A program made the position numbers and the translations under genes. A stretch of 62,738 nucleotides of DNA, taken from contig JWZX01003380.1 in assembly GCA_001275005.1 (NCBI GenBank), positions 1 to 62,738 of the forward strand, written 5' to 3'. This stretch comes from Chrysochromulina tobinii. Its lineage: Eukaryota; Haptophyta; Prymnesiales; Chrysochromulinaceae. Under the pieces are notes generated by a model, which saw only the letters and a list, made by a program, of their open reading frames with translations, made no database searches and was not told where the DNA came from. This document shows, one piece after another, positions 54,485-62,738 of this stretch (position 1 is its first letter; the number at the start of each line of letters is the position of its first letter).

Positions 54485-56758
54485 ATGCAGCCTGGCGCGG
54501 CCACTCTACGATTCCTCGAGCCACCGCCGCGAACTACGCACGAGGCGTCTGCGCGCCTCGCTCAATTAGATGCGATAGGTCGTCTCTACAGCCGCGTGCT
54601 CTCCCTCCACAAGGAACGTGAGCGCCTGCTCAATGCCGAGGCAGAGAGTACCCTGCTGCCCGTGGCCTCTGCTCCCCTCCCCGTGGAGGCCATGCCGGCA
54701 ACATCCTTGCAGCTGCGCGAAGCGCTGCGGCGCGATGGGTGTCACCTCTCGACGGGGTGCTCTCTGCTCCGACCACTACCGGCGGATGGCATGGCCGACA
54801 ATGAGGATGCGCTTACACGGCTGGCTCAGATCGACGCAGCCATAAATGCGCTCTCCGTGATCGCGGCCGCAGAGGCGGCTGCCTCTCCCCAAGGGTCTGC
54901 ATCCGCGTCAACGACGCTCGTCGCGGCAGGACCTGCTGCGGCGGTGCCTGCGTCTCTTCTGGTGCATCTTGCCAGCGATGCTGAGCTGGGCCACTACGCG
55001 TCTCTCGCGACGCCGGTGGTGCGGCGCGCCTTTGGCTTCGCCGACAAGTGTGGCGGCAGCGAGCTCACACACGACAGCGCCGGCGCCATGGCCGAGGCCT
55101 TGCCGCTGGGCACGACGGTCATGCGGCCGTACCTCGCGCTACCGACGCGCAAGCGGCTGCGTGAGGGACACAATGAGGCCGCCGCCTCCACCTGCGCCTG
55201 GGTCTCCGCCTCCGCCTCCACCTCCGCCACCGCGCCACTCTGCCTGCGCCTGCCTATGGGCGCGCTGGGCGCGCAGTGCGCGCCCCGGCTGCTCGACGGC
55301 GACGTGCTTCACGTGCCCTTTAGTGCGGCGGAGGCAGCGCTTCTAGTGCGCGCCATGGCGCAGCACGGCCTCGACTCGTCCAGCGCTGTGCCGAGCGCGA
55401 ACCCCTCCGAGGAGTCGCCCCCCCGGCACCTCGTCGTATCGCTCGCCAGCCTGCTACCCGGGCGCACCCCTGCCGACTGCTGGCGCTTTTGGCACTCCGG
55501 GGAGCTGAGTGCGACGCTCGAGGCGAGCGCGGCGAGAGCTGGCGCGGGAGCAGCAGTAGCAGCGGCGGCCGCCGCCGTCGCCGGCTCGTCAGCCGCCGGG
55601 CCGAGCGCGAGCGCGGCGCCTTGCGCTCCCGACGCGTCCTCCGATCGGCTGTGGCTCCTTCGGCTTGGCACCACGGCCGCAGGCAGTGGCGGCTTGACGG
55701 CGGACGACGCGAGCGCCGCGGCGAGCGCCGAGGCCGCTGCCGCGGGCGACTACGTGACAGACCCACGGACCGTACGTGGCTTTGGCGGCGGCAACGGCCG
55801 GCCGGCGGGCGCATGGCGGCGCCCACGCGCTCGGCCGGTACCGCTGATGAAGGCGCTCGAGCGTCGCCGCTCCGGGCTTGACCGCGCATGGGCGCGTGAG
55901 GAGGGGGCGCTTCGCTCCCAAATTTGGCACGCCCTCCATTGCGTCTATCGGGCGGGCTCGGTGTCTACCAAACCCACGGGCCACGTCACTGACATTGCCT
56001 TCTCGCCCGCGCGTCACGCGCCGCGCCTCGCCGCCGGCTCCACTATAGCACCGCATGAGGCGGTCCTGTACGACCTGCGCAAGGGGACCAACAGCGTACT
56101 TGGCAAGCAGATGCCGACCAACATGACACCGCCGGCCGCCCATAACTCGACAGTGTGCTGTGTGCGCTTCAGTGCGAGCGGCGAGCGGCTGCTGACCGCC
56201 TCGTACGACCGCACTGTGCGCGTGTGGGACGCCTCGGATGCTCGGCTGCTCTGGGTGCTCGGTGAGCCTGATTGCCTCTGATTGCCTCGGAGTGCCTCGG
56301 ATGCGCGGCTGCTCTTGGTGCTCGCGGTGAGCCTGATGGCCTCTGATTGCATCTGATGGCCTCTGATGGCCTCTGATGGCCTCTGATGGCCTCTGATGGC
56401 GCTTATGACTCGGATGGCAGGTGAGCCTGTGCTCCCGGAGCCTCCCCCTGATGGCCTCTGATTGCATCTGATGGCCTCTGATGGCCTCGGATGGCAGGTG
56501 AGCCTGTGCTCCCGGAGCCTCCCCCCGACGACGCGATCCCGGTGAATAACCCGGAGCCCGACGCCGGCGGCGGCGGAGGTGCGGACGTTGACGACGACGA
56601 GGAGGGCGTGGATGGCGCCGTCGCGGGCGAGGCGCACGTAGACGACGAGATGGATGTGGAGGTAGAGGAGGCGGGTGGCGGCCCGAGTGGCGGTGTGGGC
56701 GGCGGCGTGGGAGGCGGCGTGGTCAGTGGCTTAGACATGAATCCCGGAGGCGGCGGCG

Positions 56759-56791
<33 letters not shown>

Positions 56792-58212
56792 GAGGCGACA
56801 GCGGCGGAGCACTTGCCATAATAGGAGCACCCGGAGGAGCGGCGGCGGAGGCGGCCGCGTTTGCGGCGGCCGCCGCCGCGGCGGCTGCACCTCCCACCCC
56901 CGCCCCGTGGACCTACCAAGGTACTCTCCAAGGCCACACCGATCTCGTGTTTTGCTTGGTGACCCACCCGACGATCGAGCATCTGGCTGCCTCCGGCGGC
57001 AAGGATGCTGCCATCGTGCTGTGGGATCACGAACGCGGCGAGGCCGTGCGCAAGCTCAAGGTGGCGCACGAGGTGATGGCACTTGCCTATGGACTCGGCG
57101 CATCGGCCGGCCGGCTGTATGCCGCTGTGGACTGTCCCACAGCGGCTTCGGGTGCGGCCATCGGGCACGGTCAACTGAACGCATGGGACACGGAGGCAGG
57201 CCAATGCGCCTACGTGGTGCCGCAGCCCAGGGGGCACGTCTCGTGCGTGCACTGTGCCCCGGACGGGAACGCGCTGCTTGTGGGCGCGGCCGACGGCTCC
57301 GTGCGCACGCTCCCGAGCCGCTGATTGCCCTCTGATGGCCTCTGATGGCCTCTGATGGCCTCGGACAGCCTCTCTGATGGACACTGATGACTTCGGATGG
57401 CCTCGGATGGCAGGTGCACCACCTCTGATTGGCTCTGATTGGCTCTGATTGGCTCTGATTGGCTCTGATTGGCTCTGATTGGCTCTGATTGGCTCTGATT
57501 GGCTCTGATGGCGCGAACGACTCCTCGGATGGCAGGTGCGTATGCTCTCGAGCCGCGACGGGAAGGAGGTCTTTAGCTTCAAGACCGGCATGGGCGATGT
57601 GAACCTCGTCTCGCTCTCCTGTGGCGAGACGTACGTGCAGGTACCCAGCGCTCTGCTCGCCCACGCCATCAATGATGTCCCTCATTGCATGCTGAGTGCG
57701 ACACTGATCGCGGCTTGAGTGCCTCCCTCATTGCATGCTGAGTGCGACACTGATCGCGGCTTGAGTGCCTCCCTCATCAGGCCGCGGGCGACGAGAGCCG
57801 AGTTTACATATTGGACGTGCGCCGACCGAGCGTCGCCCTCCACGTCCTCGAGCACGATGAGCCGCTCGAAGGGAAGAATGTCAACGGCGTCTCGGCCGCG
57901 TGGGCGCACCATTCGCACAGCACGCTGCTCACTGGCGCCGATGACGCCACCGTGCGCCTGTGGGATGTCCGGCGCGCGCAGCCCGCACTCAAGCGGCTCG
58001 TCGGTCATACGTCGCCGGTGAGCTGCGTTGCGTGGGCGCCCGATGACGACCTGCTCGCCTCGGGCGACGACGGCGGAAAGGTGGTTCTCTATGGGCGTCG
58101 CTCGGTAGCCCGGAGCGGCGGCGCGATGCACACAGCGCCGCTCCGGGTGGGCATCGAGAATGACATCGTGCTCATGCGCCAGGAACGAGCCGACGATCTG
58201 CTCGGAAGATAA
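54485..58212 (+). CDS. SANT-like and WD40-repeat protein (four exons)
   Basis: 1,038 residues from exons 54485-56261, 56498-57300, 57536-57640 and 57781-58212. All joins keep frame and use GT-AG. Residues ~1-270 are helical and Ala-rich. A SANT/Myb-like segment follows (PFSAAEAALLVRAMAQHG, then LASLLPGRTPADCWRFW). WD40 repeats run from about residue 500 to the end: GHVTDIAFSP, ASYDRTVRVWDAS, GGKDAAIVLWDHERG, GAADGSVRMLSSRDG, GDESRVYILDVR, GADDATVRLWDVR. A long acidic and poly-Gly insert (from exon 2, encoded around 56560-56800) interrupts the propeller. The combination suggests a chromatin or ubiquitin-ligase adaptor, but no exact orthologue was recognised. Three repeat-built introns separate the exons. 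Confidence 0.82.
56262..56497 (+). repeat. Repeat-built intron 1 of the SANT/WD40 gene
   Basis: 236 nt. It contains a copy of the exon 1 end (56299-56335 against 56236-56270), five TCTGATGGCC-type 10-mers, and a copy of the exon 2 start (56421-56448) 77 bp before the real one. Both splice junctions carry GTGAGCCTG. Confidence 0.85.
57301..57535 (+). repeat. Repeat-built intron 2 of the SANT/WD40 gene
   Basis: 235 nt. The first 21 bases (GTGCGCACGC...) match the first 21 of exon 3 at 18 positions. Three TCTGATGGCC units are followed by eight consecutive TCTGATTGGC units at 57424-57503. The intron ends GGATGGCAG, as intron 1 does. Confidence 0.87.
57641..57780 (+). repeat. Repeat-built intron 3 of the SANT/WD40 gene
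   Basis: 140 nt. It contains two tandem copies of a ~46-bp unit (starting at about 57677 and 57720) plus a truncated third. The third copy ends GCCTCCCTCATCAG, the same 3' end as the UBA gene intron. Confidence 0.85.
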
Positions 58213-58549
58213 TGACTATAACGCACCCGACCAACGGTCGTCCACAGACGCTGATGGCGGAGGGTGGTGAGTGCGAGAGTCTCGAGCGTCGAGGTCCGCC
58301 GTGGCGCCGTCTCGAGGTTATGGTTATTTTGCGTTGAACCGCGCGGGCGGCGCGTGGCTGCGCGGGCCGCGGCCCGCGGGGTCCGTGCGGGGTTCTTGCT
58401 TGTTGCGGGCTGTCGACCGCTGGATCGCCATCCTTGAGGGAGGGTACATGTATTTGAGGACGTTTTTTCCGAAGCACAGCGAACGGAGCGCCGTTTCGGT
58501 CGAGACGTCTTGTCAACGGCCCGACAGCAGCAACGGCCTCTCCAGGTTC
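58213..58549. other. Intergenic, promoter of the DNAAF3 fusion gene
   Basis: The DNAAF3 frame stays open here back to 58271 but starts with GTG, and the content does not resemble the family. An ATG at 58449 is an alternative start. The family start context matches 58550. Confidence 0.5.
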
Positions 58550-60691
58550 ATGGCAGGCGTGGGGCCATGCCGTTTCTGGGGCTTCTCTGCTGCGGCCGAC
58601 CTGTTTGCTGAGAAGCCCGCCAACGTGTCTGCGAGCGACGACGACGGCGATAGCGGCGCGCAGCCGCTGCGGGCCCTATGCATCGCGCCGGGCGACGTCC
58701 GCCATGTGCTGCAGACGATCGCGATGGAAGCGCGCCGTGCGAAAGAGAGTGGCAAGCCCGCGCGCGCGGCCGAGTTCAGCGTGTATGAGCGCGAGCCCGA
58801 GACTCTCGCTCGGCACATGCTGCTGCTTGCGATCGCCCTCGACTTCGAGCTGCCCCGGCGCGAGCGCGCAGAGGTGCTCCTCGAGGTGTGGGCGAACACG
58901 CTCGTGCGTGAGAAGACGGCCGCGTACATTGCCTCGCGTGCCGCTGTGCTGGAGCGCGTGCTCACGGATGAGGAGGGCCCTCTCGCTGCAGTCTTCGACG
59001 TTAATGCGCTCAAGAGTAAGGAGCGAGACGCGCTGCTCGAGGTGTTGCGCTCATGGGCCGAGTCAGTCGAGTTTGACGTGGTGCGCCTGCGCGACGAGAG
59101 GCTGCGCACGTTTTACGGGGCCCGATACGACGCACGGCGCAACGTGCTCGATTGGGACTACACGATGGAGCTGGTACCCATGGCCTCGATTGTGCACAAG
59201 ATCCATTTCCGCGAATGGCGCCTAACAGGCGTGTGCTTCGAGGTGCGCGATTCCGACTACAAGGCGCCAAACCGTACGATGGCCTCGTTCGCGCTCGGGC
59301 GTCAGAAGGGACTCACGGTGGAGAAGCGCGGCTTCTGGGGCGACGTGGCCAACGGCCCGTGGGCCGCGGTCGGGGTCACGTGCGAGGACGAGCGCCTCAC
59401 GAAAAAGAGGAGCGACCAGCACTTCAAATCGTCGTGCGACATCGCGTACCACAACGTGCTCAACTGGCTCAGCGCGCTCGAGAGTGGCACGCCGTTTGCC
59501 CTGAAGCAGGAGGACATCGAGGCTTTCGAGTACGGAGGCTCCGTAGCCGACGGTGGCCTCGCTAAGGGTTTCCTCGGCGGCGGGGCCAAGGGCACTCTCC
59601 CTGCGGTGGTCGAGGAGGTGGCCCCGGAACCGACGGAGGAGGCGAGGAAGGAGGCCGCGGCTGAGGAGCTTCGTGCGAAAGAGGTTCGTGCGAAGGTAGC
59701 AGCGGCAAGGATGAGCAAGCTGCCGCCCTTCAAGCTGCGTCTCCTCTCGGGCCAATTTGTCGACACGATGCGCAAGCCGCGCCATAAGAACATGTTCGAG
59801 GTCGTCACCCTGTCGACGCACCTCGCTTACGTTCTGGGCTCTGACCGCCTGAACATGATCCTGCGGCCGAAGGCGACGGTGCTCGTCGAGACAGTCAAGT
59901 TCCTCTGCGAGGTGCGCAGCGAGCTGCGTAGAAACTACGCTGCGAAGCAGGGGCAATTTGCGGATCGGCTCGGCTGGACGCTTCGGGACGCTCAGGCCTC
60001 GGATGGAGTTGAACACGCAGCCCTTGCGTTCAGCTTCGACGCCGACACCGCACCGGCCAACGCGGAGCGTGCCATCGCCGAGCAGAAGGCGGCGGCCGAG
60101 GCCGGCGGCGCCAAGAAGGTGGACGAGGGTGAGGCGGGCCTGCCGCAGCTGATGCCACCCGCGGAGGAGGCGGAGGCTTCGGCCGACGAGAAGGGGGCTG
60201 CATCCGGCGCGGTGGTTGCCATGGCTACGGGCGCATCCAGCGGCCCGGTGGATGTAGCGGTGGATGCGGGCGCGGCTGGCATCGCGCCCACGCCGCCGCC
60301 GCCCGTCGCTGCCATCGCGACCAAGCCGGGAGAGCCCGCGCAGATCAGCGGCGTCACGGACGGCAAGTTGTGCGCGATCACCGGCGCGCCGGCAAAGTAC
60401 CGAGATCCCATCTCCGGGTTGCCTTATGCGGACCTGGCGGCCTTCAAGGAGTTGCGCAAGCTCTATCCCGACGTGAAGAAGGAGGAGCGCGAGCGGCAGG
60501 CAAAGATAGACGCGGAGCAGGCAGCCCAGGCCCAGGCGGCAGCCACGGCTAAGGACGCCGAGGCGAGCGACGCCGCCGGGGCGGCCAAGGAGCTCGAGAC
60601 CGAGCCTGAGATCGAGGTCATCCGGCCGCTCGAGCGGCGCGAGATCACATTTGGGAGCGATTTCATGCGCAAGGTGAACAAGGCCTTCTGA
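58550..60691 (+). CDS. DNAAF3: Dynein axonemal assembly factor 3 fused to a YL1_C domain
   Basis: 713 residues from the ATG at 58550 (MAGVGPCRFWGFSAAADL), which matches the normal DNAAF3 N-terminus. DNAAF3 acts in the cytoplasm to pre-assemble axonemal dynein arms. Landmarks: VRHVLQTIA, FSVYEREPETLARHMLLL, DWDYTMEL, NRTMASFALGRQKG, RGFWGDVANGPWAAVG, and HKNMFEVVTLSTHL in the C-terminal part. The Ala/Glu-rich linker that follows leads without interruption into GKLCAITGAPAKYRDP then SGLPYADLAAFKELR (about residues 604-640), a clear YL1_C domain normally found in VPS72 and INO80C of chromatin-remodelling complexes. The ORF is uninterrupted, so the fusion is visible directly. It implies a flagellated life stage. 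Confidence 0.88.
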   Translation: MAGVGPCRFWGFSAAADLFAEKPANVSASDDDGDSGAQPLRALCIAPGDVRHVLQTIAMEARRAKESGKPARAAEFSVYEREPETLARHMLLLAIALDFELPRRERAEVLLEVWANTLVREKTAAYIASRAAVLERVLTDEEGPLAAVFDVNALKSKERDALLEVLRSWAESVEFDVVRLRDERLRTFYGARYDARRNVLDWDYTMELVPMASIVHKIHFREWRLTGVCFEVRDSDYKAPNRTMASFALGRQKGLTVEKRGFWGDVANGPWAAVGVTCEDERLTKKRSDQHFKSSCDIAYHNVLNWLSALESGTPFALKQEDIEAFEYGGSVADGGLAKGFLGGGAKGTLPAVVEEVAPEPTEEARKEAAAEELRAKEVRAKVAAARMSKLPPFKLRLLSGQFVDTMRKPRHKNMFEVVTLSTHLAYVLGSDRLNMILRPKATVLVETVKFLCEVRSELRRNYAAKQGQFADRLGWTLRDAQASDGVEHAALAFSFDADTAPANAERAIAEQKAAAEAGGAKKVDEGEAGLPQLMPPAEEAEASADEKGAASGAVVAMATGASSGPVDVAVDAGAAGIAPTPPPPVAAIATKPGEPAQISGVTDGKLCAITGAPAKYRDPISGLPYADLAAFKELRKLYPDVKKEERERQAKIDAEQAAQAQAAATAKDAEASDAAGAAKELETEPEIEVIRPLERREITFGSDFMRKVNKAF

Positions 60692-61244
60692 TCGCGCACG
60701 GGCCGGCGGACGCGGGGGCGCTGGATGTTTTGGGGCGGGACGGCGGGTTGCTGCACACGCCGCCCGCCCGCGCTGCTGCCGATCGTTGGGACGCGTGGCG
60801 CGCCGCGATCGGCTGATCTTTAGGGGCTGTGAGCGCTGCTGCAAACGCATCGGCGATCCGATTGGGCCGATGGAGTTTGAGACGCATGCTAATGGACGAC
60901 AGGATGCGGCGCATGTGTGATGGACCGTGATGCTCGATGACATAAACAATCGACACAATGCTCAATGGCGAGCTGAGTGTGCCTGTGGCGCGGCTGGCGG
61001 CCGCCGTAGAGTCGCTTCTGCAACCCGTGCGAACAGTGAGAATCTTCACGTGCGAACTGCGATGCGGTACAAAAGCTGATGGTCGATGTTGAGCGCGGGC
61101 CGGGCGAACGATGCAACCGGTTTGTATCCTTAAAGCCGTAGCGCGTAGGACCGGAGCGTCGCGTGGGTGGCGGCGGCTCCGTGCGAGCGTAGCACCATCT
61201 ACCGTACCTGCTATTATTTCAGCGTCTCTGCACCGGCCTTAGTT
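60692..61244. other. Intergenic, convergent
   Basis: About 550 bp between the DNAAF3 fusion and the FG-GAP-like gene. Nothing was recognised. Confidence 0.5.
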
Positions 61245-62663
61245 TTACCCCCGTAATACCGCCCGCGGAGGCAGCGCGGACCACGCCACGGTCCCGTCAC
61301 AGACGGGGTTCGCCAGCACAGGTCTCAGTGATTCTAGCAAATTGGGTGTTTCCCACAACCAGATTCTGCCATCGCGCACCGGCACGTCGCACGACACTCC
61401 TTGCGGATAGAGTACGCTGAGTGGCTCATCACGCCCACCCGAGGACGCCGAGTCCGGGTGAGCGCTGAAGTGCGGGGGCGGGAGGCGCACCGCTGAGGGG
61501 GAAGGCTGAGCGCCCTCTGTCTCCGCTTGCCAGTCCATTTTGGTCGGGTGATAACGACGCCTCACAGCGCGTTCTTCACGTAACTCAGGAGCACTTCGCT
61601 TTCGCGCCTTGGCGATCACTTCATCTTCATCATCGTCGAGATCGCCGTCGCTGTCCTCCACGTCCGCCGCCGCGATCGAGTTTGTCCTCGCGCTGCCGCC
61701 GGGCAGCTCGATGCTCGTCGGGAAGGTGCCGTCGCCCGCGTCGAGCAACACTCGGTTCGGACTGCCAGAGTTGCCAGGCAGCTCGTCGAGGTCGCCGTCA
61801 CCGTCCATGTCCGCCGCCGCGTGCGACGCAACAAACGGCGGTGGCGGCGGCCGCGGCCGCGGCTCAAGCATCGGCGGCCAGAGCTCACGCGCACGCGCGA
61901 CACTCGCGGCACTCGCGCCGAGCGCGACGGCGGCCACGACAAGCACGGCAGCGGTGAGGTCGAGAACCTTACGCCCGTCCACGTGGTCGTCTTCGAGCTG
62001 TGCCGTCGCAAGGCGGACGAGCTCCTCTCGAGAGGCAACTACGAGCCTGGGCGGGTAGGTGTGCATCCCCGCCTGGAGCATGAGGTGGGAGAGGGTTTCA
62101 CGATCGATCCAACGTAGAAGCTCAGTGGCCGCGTCGTCCAGCGGCACGGCACGTAGCCAGCACGCGACGTCGTCGCGCGGCCAGCCTAGCACGAATGGCA
62201 CAGCACGCATCTGCCGAGCACGTGGACGATGATTTTGCTGCAAGAGAGCACTTGGGTCGCATGCGAGTGATGACGCCGTCGGCTTCGAAGCCGACGGCGG
62301 TGGCGCGCTCACACGCCTCAGAAGACGACTTGGCGAAAGCATCGTAGCATGCATGATCGAATTTCTCGTTTGCTTGGAGCGAAGCGCCCGAGCCTCTGCA
62401 GCGAAGGCAAATTCGGGGTGTGGGAAACACCCGGAGCCGTCCGCACCGTGCCTCCCTTTCCGCTGCGACCCTTTCCGCTGCGACAAGGCGCAACCAGAAC
62501 GGGGTTGTGCGCGACGCAACAAGACGAGCCTCGCCTGGAGCCCCTTTCGCGTCTGATGAGGGGGGCAATTCGCTCGTTTTCCTGCTGGGAATTTGGTGGT
62601 TTCGCCTCCCACGTCCGTCGCGAAGGGGAGCGAACCCAAGGCGTGTTGAGGCTGCGAGCCCAT
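61245..62663 (-). CDS. Protein with SAM-like and VCBS/FG-GAP-like segments
   Basis: The frame opens at an ATG at 62663, but the first ~100 codons look non-coding. The ATG at 62354 (MHATMLSPSRLLRR) is a better start, giving about 369 residues. A SAM-like helical segment (WPRDDVACWLRAVPLDDAA, then LSHLMLQAGM) is followed by a probable TM helix (LTAAVLVVAAVALGASAASV). Then come Ca2+-loop repeats of the VCBS/FG-GAP type: ADMDGDGDLDELPGNSGSPN, RVLLDAGDGTFP and SIAAADVEDSDGDLDD. Such repeats form beta-propeller blades, but only about two are present, so the propeller is incomplete here or the repeat is used singly. The gene is near the right edge, and upstream exons may lie outside the window. Confidence 0.65.
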   Translation of the reverse strand: MGSQPQHALGSLPFATDVGGETTKFPAGKRANCPPHQTRKGLQARLVLLRRAQPRSGCALSQRKGSQRKGRHGADGSGCFPHPEFAFAAEARALRSKQTRNSIMHATMLSPSRLLRRVSAPPPSASKPTASSLACDPSALLQQNHRPRARQMRAVPFVLGWPRDDVACWLRAVPLDDAATELLRWIDRETLSHLMLQAGMHTYPPRLVVASREELVRLATAQLEDDHVDGRKVLDLTAAVLVVAAVALGASAASVARARELWPPMLEPRPRPPPPPFVASHAAADMDGDGDLDELPGNSGSPNRVLLDAGDGTFPTSIELPGGSARTNSIAAADVEDSDGDLDDDEDEVIAKARKRSAPELREERAVRRRYHPTKMDWQAETEGAQPSPSAVRLPPPHFSAHPDSASSGGRDEPLSVLYPQGVSCDVPVRDGRIWLWETPNLLESLRPVLANPVCDGTVAWSALPPRAVLRG

Positions 62664-62738
62664 TTCGCACGCACGACGAGCGCATCGGCCGGTGCGGCCG
62701 CTGCGGCGATGATTAAAGCGATCAACCGACTGCCGCTG

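Noticed and set aside
57333..57513. CRISPR-like array of regular repeats
   Set aside because: 10-bp units without spacers inside a spliced intron of a eukaryotic gene; this is a satellite, not a CRISPR.
59222..60958. 578-codon open frame opposite DNAAF3
   Set aside because: Codon shadow in GC-rich DNA; the plus-strand protein has clear family motifs.
1..62738. tRNA, rRNA or other structured RNA genes
   Set aside because: I scanned by eye and saw no convincing cloverleaf or rRNA core. A covariance-model search would be needed to exclude them.

Overview
The window is nuclear DNA of a flagellated, photosynthetic protist with a secondary plastid. It is GC-rich, genes are closely packed on both strands, and spliceosomal introns are few and short. 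Flagellar genes (DNAAF3, a CFAP97-domain protein, a protein with a PGYSGYIP motif), plastid genes with a signal-peptide-type leader (phosphate translocator, ferredoxin-thioredoxin reductase subunit) and algal-type DGGPGAE...DCADCG cysteine motifs fit a haptophyte best. A dinoflagellate or other chromist cannot be excluded from sequence alone.

Layout. 0.4-6 kb: an Ala/Pro-rich protein, a mitochondrial carrier and a large multi-pass membrane protein. 6-13 kb: an aspartic protease and an NRPS-like adenylation/carrier/terminal-domain protein, head-to-head with the FTR variable chain. 14-21 kb: a CFAP97-hydrolase-IQ fusion head-to-head with COG2, then an Mpv17-family protein. 21.5-32.7 kb: one giant gene assembled here from several open frames, with NACHT NTPase, leucine-rich repeats, Roc GTPase, COR, a zinc-ribbon-like segment and an ADP-ribosyltransferase-like C-terminus. 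It is head-to-head with an OTU-like cysteine protease. 34.8-41 kb: a small LRR protein, a plastid phosphate translocator, an IMP1-like signal peptidase with a polyQ tail and a six-TM protein. 41-47 kb: a coiled-coil protein head-to-head with a canonical R-S-E ADP-ribosyltransferase carrying Cys-rich repeats. 47-54 kb: an SH3-like/membrane protein, an EF-hand-like flagellar candidate, the AMPK/SnRK1 alpha kinase head-to-head with a TPR protein, and a UBA protein. 54-62.7 kb: a SANT/WD40 protein whose introns are built from short repeats and copies of their own exon edges, a DNAAF3-YL1_C fusion and a VCBS/FG-GAP-like protein.

Two themes stand out. First, the NACHT-LRR-Roc-COR-ART-like giant and the stand-alone ADP-ribosyltransferase lie about 12 kb apart, a possible innate-sensing and ADP-ribosylation theme. 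Second, four introns in two adjacent genes share a 10-mer (TCTGATGGCC type) and/or a common 3' end, and look like introner-like insertions or duplications. Several genes are interrupted by what look like single-base indels, so either the consensus has residual errors or some genes are decaying. Many open frames have no ATG at their 5' limit; starts were chosen at in-frame ATGs or inferred spliced exons, as stated per gene.
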